Source: Polyodon spathula (lineage: Eukaryota > Chordata > Actinopteri > Acipenseriformes > Polyodontidae). Taken from it: DNA of 64,000 nt. Positions 13,901 to 26,829 of the stretch are shown here, piece after piece; the first letter of the stretch is position 1; the number at the start of each line of letters is the position of its first letter. The translations under genes and the position numbers were made by a program. The notes below the pieces were generated by a model. The model was not told the DNA's origin and ran no database searches. It saw nothing but the letters and a program-made list of their open reading frames with translations. Location of the stretch: positions 14,861,547-14,925,546 of the forward strand of contig NC_054545.1 in the NCBI RefSeq assembly GCF_017654505.1, given 5' to 3'.

Positions 13901-16900
13901 CCCCACTCAATCACAGCATGTTGCCAGCTCAGAAACAACTCAAAGTGAAAATGTCGAAACCTGTTCTATTTAACAGGTTTTATGGTGTTCCAATGAAGAA
14001 CCCCAGTCAAATATGTACTCCAAAAAGCGATTTTATTATGGTATTTTGTGAGCCTCTGAAAGGTAAACATTTCAAAGGAGCAAGCCTTGTTCTAAAATCA
14101 GATTGCGTTTTCAGGACCCTTGTAAAAATACAGACAATTCTCTCTCACGTTTGTATAAGGAGAAGCAAAATATGGCAAGTCAACTGGTGGAATTTTAGAA
14201 ACTAGTAAAATTGAGTTACCTACAAAATATTTGCATCATGTGCTGTTATCATGGTTGAAAAATGCAACAAAACAAAATCATTAAGATCCTGGGGTGTTCT
14301 TTTAATTAAAACTCAATGTTGTCATTATTGGCAATTTAACCATAATGACTAAATTTGGCCTGCATTTCCCACTCAGCAGCCAGTTAAGATAATGTGTTGT
14401 GTTGTGCAGCATAGGTTAAGTACATTTGTACTCCAATATTATTGTATTTGTGTGTACAGCTTTTGGGATTGAGATGGTTAAGTCAGCTGGTGAGTTTGCT
14501 TCGTTTGTAGTTGTGTTATTGATTTCAGACTGCCGCTTGGTCCAGCTGCTCTTCATTAACTCCTCTAGAAGTTTACATCTCCTTTCATTACAGTCTCTCC
14601 TTTGTTTCGGTGCTATGTCACGCACCATTTGGATTGTTTTTATAAGCTACTGTGTGTGTGTGTGTGCATGTTTACATATCTTCTCTGTCACTTTACCTTT
14701 TTCACCCTTACAACCGCCTGCCTCTTGTTTGAAAAGGTCCACATGTCTTGTTTCTAACCACAAGTGCTCTGTGCCTTGTTGCTGCTTGAAAAAGTGTATC
14801 CTGCTTTATTCTGGTTATCATTCTAAACATTCTTTTTATGCAAGAGCCATGGTTATTAATTAAATGTAGGGGTTGATCTATCTTAACAATTGGATCACTT
14901 AAATTCAAGCAGAAGGTGAAGTAACAAGGCCACATTCATTTTTTTTTTTTTCACAATTTAGCATTACACACTCAATTTGTTATCCATGCTTTTGGCTGGT
15001 GGGGAGAGCAACAAACTCGCAGCATATAAAATAAGTATTTTCCAGCTCTGCAAACCATATGTTTTTTAAATATTGAAAAAAAAAAAAAAAAGTTTTTACT
15101 GGTGATATGGTAACATATGACTTTGGGACAGAAACACTTTTACAGAATGTTAGACATTTAGGGATGAGGCTTTGTAGCCTTCATTCTGACATCACTTTTA
15201 TTTTATTTCTTTAGCAAGTTTTATAGCAGCCAACAGCTAACAAAATTCAAGATTTGTGGTATATGTTTATCATGGATCCTTAAAGGGGTACGGTTAGGTT
15301 ACAATTATTTTAAAATAGTGAACCTGTATGTATGTTGTTTGTGTGACGCACATGCCATGGGTTGCCAGTGTTACAACGCTCGCTACTGATCGTTGGGATT
15401 GTGTATGATGCATTCCCAATGCTCCCCATGCTTAATTAATTTACTTACTTTGCCTTATGGTTACAATTAAGTTAAAATAATGCAGCTAAAATCCTGACCA
15501 TAACCTATGAACATATTACACTGATTCTTTACATTGGCTTCAGATTTGTTTTAGGATGTAATTTAATGTTCTGTTTATATTCTGTTTACTTTTGGTGTGT
15601 ATGCAAGAGCCATGGTGATTTCATTTAATTTAGGGGCTGACCTAACTTAACAATTGGTTCACTTATATTTGAACAATAAAGAGGCCTTATTCATTCTGTT
15701 TTGAAATTGCCGTGGCTGCGGTCAACCTAGTCATTGATGAACCAAAGCATTGTGGATGCACTCGCCAGAATAAATGTACATAAGTATGTCACCTTTCAGT
15801 ATTCAAAAAGTAACGGCATTGAATACAGGTCTGTATTTTTACATTAACATGCACCTTTCAAGACATGATTTCCAGGTTAGCTATCTCACAAATGAAAAGG
15901 TGTCAATCATATCTGACACTGTCCTGTTGACTCTGCATACCAGCATCTCCACACCACTCGGTCTTGGTGCGTAAGCCTATCAAACTATTCATAAGTGAAA
16001 AAACCTGTATCATTAACTTCTTAAAGCTGTGAGCTAACCGCCATATTCGTCAACTTTCCTTGTTCATAAAAAACCCATTCTGTGCTTAAGTTTGATTGCT
16101 TCTGAGCATATACCAAGTGTCTGGAGAAGGGAAGTAAAAATAGAAAATATGTTGTAATCCATTAGACCGAAATAAACGGAGATGTGTGCAACTATTCGGC
16201 AACAATGTGGGAAAGCAGGAATATGTCTGACTTCACAAAGGGACCTGATAGTGGATTGATCCAGCCCACAATGCAATGGCTCAACTGAACAATGTGTCTC
16301 TGACTTTCGACTTGTTTCTGCAGGGAGAGAAGAGGCAGAAGCAGCTCTCCAGAGAGATGACCAGTGTGCCGAGTGCCACAAGTGGTAGGTAGTCCTTTTT
16401 CATGCCTCTGTTTTCTTCACAGTTTAGCATTTACAGAATTTAATTTAATCTCCACCCTTTTGGCTCGTGGCAAGGATAAACGGATTTACGGCATACAAAA
16501 TAAGTAGTTATCGGACCACAATTCTTAGTTCTAAATATTGAGAAGATGCTAGTTTTTTATATATAATATAAAATATACAGGGCTAGAAGTTAACTTTAAG
16601 GCAGTAGTGAGGATTTGCTACTTGCCTGGAAAGTAGGTAGCAAAATGGTCTTATTCGGTAGCGGTTTATTCCACTAATAATTATATATCAAAATAATTTT
16701 AAAAAGAAACACCTACCTACTGTTTTAAATAGACGGAATATATCAAACTATCACATTTAAATCAGAAAGTATTTATTGAAACCACCTTGTGTTCAACTAA
16801 GTAATGGAACTAATGTAATTCTTTGCCGAAATGTATTTTGTTTTATGCTTAAGTTCTACAAGAACACAACCACATCTGCCATCTAAGCATTTGATATAAC

Positions 16901-16973
16901 ACCAGTGCGGTTAACCAAGTTTCATCGGTGTAAATTAAATGGTACGAAATTATCCTGTTATCTGTCTTCAGTT

Positions 16974-17012
<39 letters not shown>

Positions 17013-17243
17013 TACATAAAGTAATGTGTGCCACATTATCGTTGAATCTTGCATTGTATAAAATATAAGTTATAACAACTGAGCTGTTGTGAAAATAAAA
17101 GCTAATTCCAGCACAGTACCACTGCATTTAAAAGTTTCATGCAGCTTGTTCTACTAATGGTTTGTTCATAAATATGCTTGCTCGCACCATTTTTAATACA
17201 TTAACTAAGAAGTAATAACAGAATAAGGGATGTCAACCCAAAT

Positions 17244-17280
<37 letters not shown>

Positions 17281-17343
17281 CTGGATTAGTTCTATTAAAC
17301 AGTAACCGTTAGCTGTGTGTGTAAGTTATAGTTTGACAGTATA

Positions 17344-17378
<35 letters not shown>

Positions 17379-20300
17379 GAGTATGTTTATTTTTTGTTAA
17401 AGCACATGTAGTTAAACAGAAGTACGCAAGGTAGTGATAATCTTAATCTGTTGTATAAAAAAGATTCCTTAATGCACCTCAAGATTGTATTTAGTCTGTT
17501 CTTACTGATAAAACAAGTAAGCCGTTACCTGATCATGGTAAAGTTATAGCTATTTGCGCCTGTGTATTTTTTTCGTAGTCAGAATTTTGATACAATAATA
17601 ATTATCTACCTAGTATGTGTTCATTTTTAGCATGGGTGAAGCCAGGGTTAACATTATAACAAAAAGACAGATTAAATGAACATTATATAGACTGAATAAA
17701 CTTAATATGTTAGGTCATTGCCTGTTATGTTATAAAAAATCGTAATGTTTTTAAGTTATTTAATTTTACTTTTGGTCTATAAAATAAACTTCATACCTTG
17801 AAATTGTGTCCACGTTGTTCTGGTCTGTGACAGGGTGTACCCCTGCCCTGTGTATTACATATTATTTGTTGTATTATTATTTAAAATGTATTGTTTATGT
17901 GTGTAAAAACACATTGTTTTATTGTTGATTATTTTACAGTATGGATGGGATTAAACTTCCCCATCCATGCTAAACTGGTGCAGAATGTGACCTTCTCCAG
18001 ATTGATTGATTGGTTGATTGATTACTAATTTAGAGATGGTCACATGCATATAAACCTGCAACTTTGGCTGGTCGAGGTTAGTGTGTTCAGTGGCGGTACG
18101 AGAGATGTGAGTAGCGGGAAAATGAAGCTAATATCTAAAAATAATTGCTACCCATGTTGGTGGATCTGTTTGTCTGTCTGTATTGACCAGCATGTCATTT
18201 TCTTTTGTTTTTGAAGTGTTTTGTTTAAACCTTTTATTAATAATAAACCACTTTGGCTGGTCGAGGTTAGTGTGTTCAGTGGCGGTACGAGAGATGTGAG
18301 TAGCGGGAAAATGAAGCTAATATCTAAAAATAATTGCTACCCATGTTGGTGGATCTGTTTGTCTGTCTGTATTGACCAGCATGTCATTTTCTTTTGTTTT
18401 TGAAGTGTTTTGTTTAAACCTTTTATTAATAATAAACCACGCAACAGCGCATTCATACCCCAGTGCTGTCTGAGTTTCTTCCAGGTCTGACGTCACCACA
18501 CAAGCCATCGTGTCACATGGTCCAATACAATTTGCATTGTGGGCCTCGCGTGTATCTACATGAGGCGGTACAAATCATCTACAAATGGGGAAGCTCTATT
18601 AGCAGTGGTTTCCTGCATTATGAACGATACTAATAATGTACATGTTTTAAAAAACTAATAGCGGTAATTATGTATTAAATTTTTTTCCCCATTGTACAGA
18701 AAGCCTAGCGCTAATAAAATTCAAGGTTTGCAGAGTATATTTGCCGTTGATCCTTAAGCGGCTAAGAATTTTATATGAAGCACATACCATGGAGGGCGAA
18801 TGTTACAACGCTTGTAACTAATCCCTGGGATTGTGTTTGTTGCTTCCCATACTGTTTACTTTAGTCAACTCCAGTTTGTCAGGCTGAAGAGGAAATCATC
18901 ACCTGCTTTCTCTTCCCACTTTCCAGTCCTATCATGGGTTTAAAGCAGGCCACAGCTGCAGCAGCTTGGAGCAGTGAGCTCATCACAGAAACATTCAGGA
19001 AACGAGATGCATCCCTCTTGTGTTTCCATGTTTGTTTTGCTAGACCGTGTCTTGGTTATCTCGGTACAGGATCTTGCAATCCATTTGTTGGTATTTGGAT
19101 GCCCTGGAACTCCCCATGCTTAATCTGCTTACTTTGCCTTGTGGTTACAATTCAAGTCAAAATGATGCAGCTAGAATCCTAACCAGAACCATAAAGTATG
19201 AACGTATTACACTGATTCTTTACTTTGGCTTCAGATTTGTTTTAGGATATCATTTAAGGTTCTGCTTTTGTGGAACAGATACTTTTGATGCTTCCAGTTT
19301 TTTTTTTTTGTTTTACCTTCCAAAATACCTTTCCAACAGCATCACATTTTTAATTGACTGCAGTGTGTACCACCCAGTTTTTAATATGAAACTTGATTAT
19401 TAAATAGGTTTCCCTAAGTCAGCTTCAGACCTGCAATAGTAGTCATTAAAAAAACTACACTCCCAGGTGAAAAATAGTCTAAATACATAACAAAATGTAA
19501 TTTGTTACAGGAACTAAACTTGTGTCTAGCAGCACAACACATTTCTGATAAAACAGGATGCAAGTTAACCCTTTTGCAGTTCATTTATTCAGCTTTTGTC
19601 AGGCGTGACAGGTCCAATTTATTTTCACGTGCGCCATTTTATTTTACACGCGCTGTTTAAAATTTTTTATTTTTTTTTCAGAGTAAAACAGGTTTAGAAG
19701 GCATTGGATCGCAAAAGGACACTCAGTACTGCATCTCCAGCCAAGCCCCACCCCTTGTTCGCTGTATTTTTCACATACCTCTTTATGGAAGTGCATACTG
19801 GTAAATCCTCTCCTGATCATTAGTTTTATCACCAAACTCCTCCATAATGCAATCCAAGTCATTATTTTATTACTATAACATCTCCAAATAGCTCTGCAAA
19901 TGTAATTCTTTGAGCGCAGATGCAGAAACAGCTACCCTCTTTTGTTTATGTCCGTGTTATCTATGTGGTGCATGGGGCTATCAGATACGCCCACTTTTTA
20001 TTTTTTCAGCTTCATTCGGCTCTTATCGGTCTCACTCTGCCATTGAAAGGTTTTCTCTACTTTTTCCGGAGAAAAAAGATGACAAGGGACCTGTGCTTTA
20101 CGTCATTTTGATGACGTCGGACAGGGTCCGACATCGGACTGGAAAGGAAAAATTGTAATGTCGGACCTGGCCCCACATGGGACCGCAAAGGGTTAACTCT
20201 CCTGTTTATGTATATTCAGAGCATGACCTGCTCTATATCCAAACTTTAGGTTATCTTTGGTTTGCATGCCAGCTGTGATTTATTTTGCGCTGCTGGCTAC

Positions 20301-22944
20301 TATTTGGAATTAAGCTCTGGCGTTTGCGGAAGTCCTAGCTGAGAGAGGTAGTTGGCAGATGGAGACAGACACTCAACCTCAGCTGGGCCAGTGCAAATGA
20401 GCTATTTGACCTCATCCTGCAACCTGTTGCTATGGATACCGTTCTCATGATATGAAATATCTGACAACAAAAAACATCCTTGTTGAGTAAGCTACGAAAA
20501 AAGAAATGCTGTGAAAAAAAAGGTATAAAAAAAGTTCCAAGTTCAAGATTAAATGAAATGCTATTAGGGCTAAACTGGCTTCAAATTTCATTTATAAATA
20601 GTGTCCCGTTTTTGACAGGACAGTCCCACTTTTGGAATACTGGTGCCAGTGTACCCCAGAACCTTTGCTGGGACTCATTTCATCCCATTTTTTTTCGCCC
20701 TGGAGCATCGTCACTTTGGTAACAGAATATTGTATTTTTGTGCAGGTTGCTGTTTTACTTATTATAGTACAGTAACACTTGATGTGACTAAAGGGAAGGT
20801 TGAACGACCGGCTGTACAGTGTCGTGCAAATCTGGACTAAAAACTACTGAACGGTTAATGTTCATATTTGCAACCAATCACAGAGAATTGCAGATGGGTT
20901 TATCCAGGTTACTAAAACGAACTGACTGCTATCCTCATCTGAATCATCACTCTCCCTACCTGAAGAGGGTAGACTACTGTAGTCTAACAATAACTGTTCA
21001 TACAGGTACTATTGTATTGTGTTGGAATTATTCACTTCATCCATGATATTTGTATATCTGAAAACAGTTTTGCTTTGTGCGTAGTTATAGGCAAGAACTG
21101 CGGAAATTAACACTGACATGTCACGTCACAGTGCGATGATTATAACGCAGTACACTAAAGCTTGCGGTTTGAACACTGTGGATCAAAATAGACCATTAGC
21201 ATTACAACAATAGGAAGGGATGTAAAATATAAAGTATTTGGAAACACATTTTCTGTTGAAATAAGTCCATTCACTTCAGTTCACCATAGGTACCCTCTAA
21301 GAAATGTATGTTGAATAATAAAAAATAATTTATGAAATAGTTTTCAACATTTGTGAAATTGTTGTAAAAATATGACAAGTTTCATAATTTAATTTTTAAA
21401 TTTCTTAAGTATACATTTTATGTTGTTTTTAACAATAATTATATACAGTAGTTTCAGGTCTCCAGGTGCCAATTTAATTTCTTACAATTACAAAAAAATA
21501 ATCGCATCCTCATTTCATTTTACCTTCCATTCTTCTAAATAAGCTGCCTTAGAGGCAGAATAAATCTCTAATTTGCTGACCCCTTTTTATTTCTGTGTTA
21601 AATGTATTATAGAAGAAGTGTATTTTATCCTGCAGTTTAAGAAAAAAAATAGACATTGGAGTATTCATATTTAAGATTTAATGTTATCTGTTGCGTATGT
21701 GTGATAGCTATATAAGGTATTTTAGTTTATCACAGCTATTAGTTTATCTGAAGAAAAATAACCATAAAGCCATAACTTCACAACAGCAAGGTTTGCTTGG
21801 TTTCATAGAGCTTCTTAATTGTAAAATCCACTTAATTCTTCAGTTTGCCCCCCACTTTTTATGCACAAAGTTAGGCAGCTATGATTGAGACACACAATTC
21901 TTGGACAATTGGTTCTGACATTAACACACTGAATTGTTGTACTGCTTTTAGAATAAAATGCTCTCCTGTAGATACCAAAACTTGAATCTGTGTTACTGAA
22001 TAAGAAAGGTTACTGCTCCAGAGTTTATCAATAATGTGAAATAGGCATACATGTAAACGGTTTGAGTAACATTTCAAAAACTAGCCTGTGTAATTTATCA
22101 GGTTGATCCATCTGGTAAAAAAATGAGAACCTGTAGGAAGTCATTCCTGAATTTCTTTTTCTGTAAAGCTAAGTTCAAGTTTGTTTCTGAAAGTGGTCTA
22201 AAATGGCTCAGAATGCATCTGAGAGCATGTACCGATCGCCCCTGCAGTTTCAGTCAAAATGATCTATTTATTAAAATCCACTTTCATGTATTGGGTGTTT
22301 TGCTTAGATAAGAAGTCACTGCTGTGGAAGAAGTTGCTTAAAGATTCTAATTTAGAGTAGTTTTGTTTACCAGCCAGCAACCACAGTTATTTCCATTGCT
22401 GTGTTGTAAATGTTTAAGTCTATGTTAAGGGTATTAACCCTGAGCGCAGGATCTGCTCTTCATAGATAACGTAAGGCTAGATTAGTCTTACATAAGAGCC
22501 AATGCCTCTAGTGATGTAACTTTGGAACACTTTACCTTCAGTTTTGTTGGCTCAATAGACCGATGCTCTAAATAGTGATGGTGCCTGCTAATATAAAGAC
22601 ACTTTGGCTGGTGTGCACAACATTGCACATGTCTATGGCAAAAACTATAACTGAAGATCACCTCTTGAACTTGCAGTCAAAGCACATTCACACACAATAT
22701 TGGAGTAATTGCAATATAATCTACTCAGAAGAATTCAGAAAATGACACTACAGTATATGTAATAAATGATTAATGTCTACTCACATCAGTATTCTGCTAA
22801 TACAGGCACACAATGCAGAACACTGTACATTTATCAACACCATTACAGACTTTCCCCCAGAGCTTTCTCACTTTACTGGGTCTTCAAGTTCTAATGATGT
22901 GTTCTATTATGAATCCATACAGTCCTGCTTAGGAAACAATGTGT

Positions 22945-22980
<36 letters not shown>

Positions 22981-22992
22981 TATTATATATAT

Positions 22993-23053
<61 letters not shown>

Positions 23054-25391
23054 CATATATAAAAAGTAGTATACAGTCATTGAAACGTGAAACGTTTGGG
23101 GAAAAGTCACTCCTCGAGCTGTAGGATGTGATGAATGGCGTGCTAGTCCTCTGAAACTGGGGGGAAAAAAAAACCAAAAAAATAAATGACACTCAATACC
23201 ACTTCAGACAAGTCTGGTCCCTAATGCGTTCCAAAAAAGAAAATTATGTGACGGGACGTCATTGCACTACTGTGTTTTGATCAACTCCATGTGTTGCATG
23301 CTTCATTTTGGTTGCTGACAAATGTTCTTTCTGAACCTGTTAATTGAAAACATTCCTTTTTCCTCCTACACCACAATAGTTCTTTTTAAAATGCAATAAC
23401 AATTTGATTCAAATACTTTATAAAGCAAGTGATGTAATCATCTAACAGAAAATAAATAAGTCTGGTTTCTTAGATTCTGATTAACACTAATCAGTGCTAA
23501 TTGGGATCTGTGAAACCAAGTAAAGGTCTAAGTTTATTTTTAAACTACTGAAAGCTATTGTAGTAGTGGGTTTATATTGCAGTAGGAAAAAAAAAAGAAT
23601 TACTTAGATTATTTAAGAAAAAATTACTTAAGTTATGTTAGTTCTGTCTAAAAATGTGTTGTAAGCAACAGGCTTCCAAAGTTCCTACGAAAAATTGAAC
23701 CATCACTGGCACACTTGGCTCAAGAAAGGCTAGTCATTTTACAAAAATGATGAGACACTTGTATGCTTACATTTTCATAAATCCAAATTTGTGTACACTT
23801 TATGTTCTTGTCTAACCAGATCCTTAACAATGATGATTTCAATGCCGAAAAAATAACTAGACACAAAAATGTTAAGTAATTCAAACTAAACAAAGGTCGA
23901 AGTATCCAGTCTTATTGAACGCAAAGCCATTCTGTGTTAACTCTTACCTGTGGAGACAAGCACGGCTGTACAGCATATCGTTGTTGAAGAAGCATCCTGT
24001 ACTACACCAGAGTGTTTAAGAGACTCTCTCGAGCCTTAAAATTGAGCTGGTTTTGAAGTGGACCAAATTATTCATGGAAGCTTTTATGAGTGGCGTTTTG
24101 ATTAATATTTGTTTTTATGTTGTAGCAACTGTGTTGCAACATTCAGTTATCCACGAAACTGTTTCTGACAAAATTTGTCACCAATTAAGAAAGATACCCA
24201 ATCAGTCGTCAGACACCGTAATTGCCAAAGCAGTAATATTGTTTTCTGTGCTTCATCATGTAAAGGCTTTCATATATAAAATGTTCTCTTGACTTAGATT
24301 CCCTTGTTGGTTGCTGTACTCAGAAACAGCAAATCAATCACTTAGGCCAGTAACTTCACAGACAAGTTACACATATAAACCTGTGAAAAAAATGTATCTG
24401 TTCAATAGTTTTTGTCTTATTAATCGATTCAGTTGTGTATTTCCAGGGAGCAACAATAACAATTTAACTGCACTACTGTTGTATTTGTTATTTACATACA
24501 TTTAAAACTTCTTCTGAAAATGAGCTTTTTGTGCTTGTTTGAAAATACAACCCAGAGAGGGTGAAAAAAAAAAAAAGCCTGCTTCAGTGCCGTTATAACA
24601 TTAGATTCCAGACTGAATCAACTTTGGCTGGAAGTTCAACTTACAACCTCAAGCTACACTAGTTATGCCAGCTACTGCACTGTTTAGTTGTAATATCAGC
24701 TGATAACATGCATTAAATGCTCCTGTGGTTAATCTGGCAACTCGCTGTGTTTAGGCGTCTAATCTACAGCGTTCTTGATGTGTTCTAGTGGTTTGGCACG
24801 GCTCAAGCTGAGGTGGCTGAAAGTTTGTTAGTCAAGATTAGTTTGATTCGGAAGAGCAGAATGACGCTGCTTGGAAAAGTAAGCATGTGCGTGCAGTTAT
24901 AATTTCTGTTGCTTGGTATTAAATATGTAACACAGTACAGTAATTTAGAAACTTTGAAAAGAGTTTTATAGTTGAATGTGAAAGTATAAGTGCAACGCCA
25001 GCCTATTATACTTTTCTGGGTTTTATTCATATGGGTATACAGTAGTGTAAAAATGTAGGCTTTTAGAAACACCGTGCTTTAGTACAGTATTTTGTTACTT
25101 ATTAGGAGACCTTCCATGTTTGCATTTATTTACAATAGAGTAATCTGGACCCAAACCTTTTCCTTACATTGCGAGGCAAGCCCTGGAATATTTATTTCAT
25201 AGGTGTATGTCTTGACATGATTAAGAACTTTTAAATTGATTCTAATAATATTGGCATCTTATATTTTCTCATTCATTGTTTTACCATTAAAGATATTTTG
25301 CCTTTACACAATAAATAGTGAAAAGTAAGAATTGCTTATGGGGGAAAAAAAGGTATAAACCATAGAACTAGTTAGTTGACAGAAAAGAAAG

Positions 25392-25480
<89 letters not shown>

Positions 25481-26755
25481 TATACACAGCACTATGCAGA
25501 AGTTTTAGGCAGGTATGAAAAAATAAGTAAGAATGCTTTCAAAAATAGAAGTGTTAATAGTTTATATTTATCAATTAACAAAATGTAAAGTGAGTGAACA
25601 GAAGAAAAATCTACATCAAATCAATATTTGGTGTGACCACCCTTTGCCTTCAAAACGGCATAAATTCTTCTAGGTACACTTGCACACAGTTTTTGAAGTA
25701 ACTCGGCAGGTAGGTTGGACCAAACATCTTGGAGAACTAACCACAGTTCTTCTGTGGATTTAGGCAGCATCAGTTGCTTCTCTCTCTCGTCATGTAATCC
25801 CAGACAGACTCTGTGGGGGCCATACCATCACTGCCAGGACTCCTTGTTGTTCTTTACGCTGAAGATAGTTCTTAATGACTTCGCTGTATGTTTGGGGTCG
25901 TTGTCATGCTGCAGAATAAATTTGGGGCCATGCAGATGCCTCCCTGATGGTACTGCATGATGGATAAGTATCTGCCTGTACTTCTCAGCATTGAGGAGAC
26001 CATTAATTCTGACCAAATCCCCAACTCCATTTGCAGAAATGCAGCCCCAAACTTGCAAGGAACCTCCACCGTGCTTCACTGTTGCCTGCAGACACTCCTT
26101 CGTGTACCGCTCTCCAGCCCTTCGGTGAACAAACTGCCTTCTGCTACAGCCAAATATTTCAAATTTTGACTCATCAGTTCAGAGCACCTGCTGCCATTTT
26201 TCTGCACCCCAGTTCCTGTGTTTTCGTGCATAGTTGAGTCGCTTGGCCTTGTTTCCACGTCGGAGGTATGGCTTTTTGGCCGCAAGTCTTCCATGAAGGC
26301 CACTTCTGACCAGACTTCTCCGGACAGTAGATGGGTGTACCAGGGTCCCACTGTTTTTTTCCAATTCTGAGCTGACATCTTTCAATTGCGAAGGGTAGTA
26401 AGCATGATGTGTCTTTCATCTGCTGCAGTAAGTTTCCTTGGCCGACCACCTCTGTTGCCCGTTTCTTTGTGCTGCTTCAAAAGAGCTTGGACAGCACATC
26501 TGGAAACCCCCATCTGCCTTGAAATTTCTGCCTGGGAGAGACCTTGCTGATGCAGTATAACTACCTTGTGTCTTGTTGCTGTGTTCAGTCTTGCCATGGT
26601 GTATGACTTTTGACAGTAAACTGTCTTCAGCAACCTCACCTTGTTAGATGAGTTTGGCTGTTCCTCACCCAGTTTTATTCCTCCTACACAGCTGTTTCTG
26701 TTTCAATTAATGATTGTGTTTCAACCTACATATTGAATTGAAAACTTTTGGACAG

Positions 26756-26829
<74 letters not shown>

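Larger units (their letters stand above)
5674..16323 (+). other. rmdn3: rmdn3 intron, 10.6 kb, repeat-rich
   Basis: This intron contains a decayed hAT-like element (5967-6930), an L2/CR1-like LINE end (7232-7725), a complete-ended Tc1 element (8474-9791), a SINE tail (10741-10926), two copies of a foldback family (11702-12130 and 12636-13135), a LINE tail fragment (13185-13262) and diverged repeat blocks (13640-16323). The stretches 7726-8473 and 9792-10740 show nothing I recognise. Confidence 0.85.

Noticed and set aside
14426..14863. 145-codon open frame
   Set aside because: The composition is low-complexity and Cys/Ser/Leu-rich, there is no family motif, and it overlaps diverged repeat blocks.
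22939..23192. Tyr/Ile-repeat open frames
   Set aside because: These are translations of a (TA)n microsatellite.
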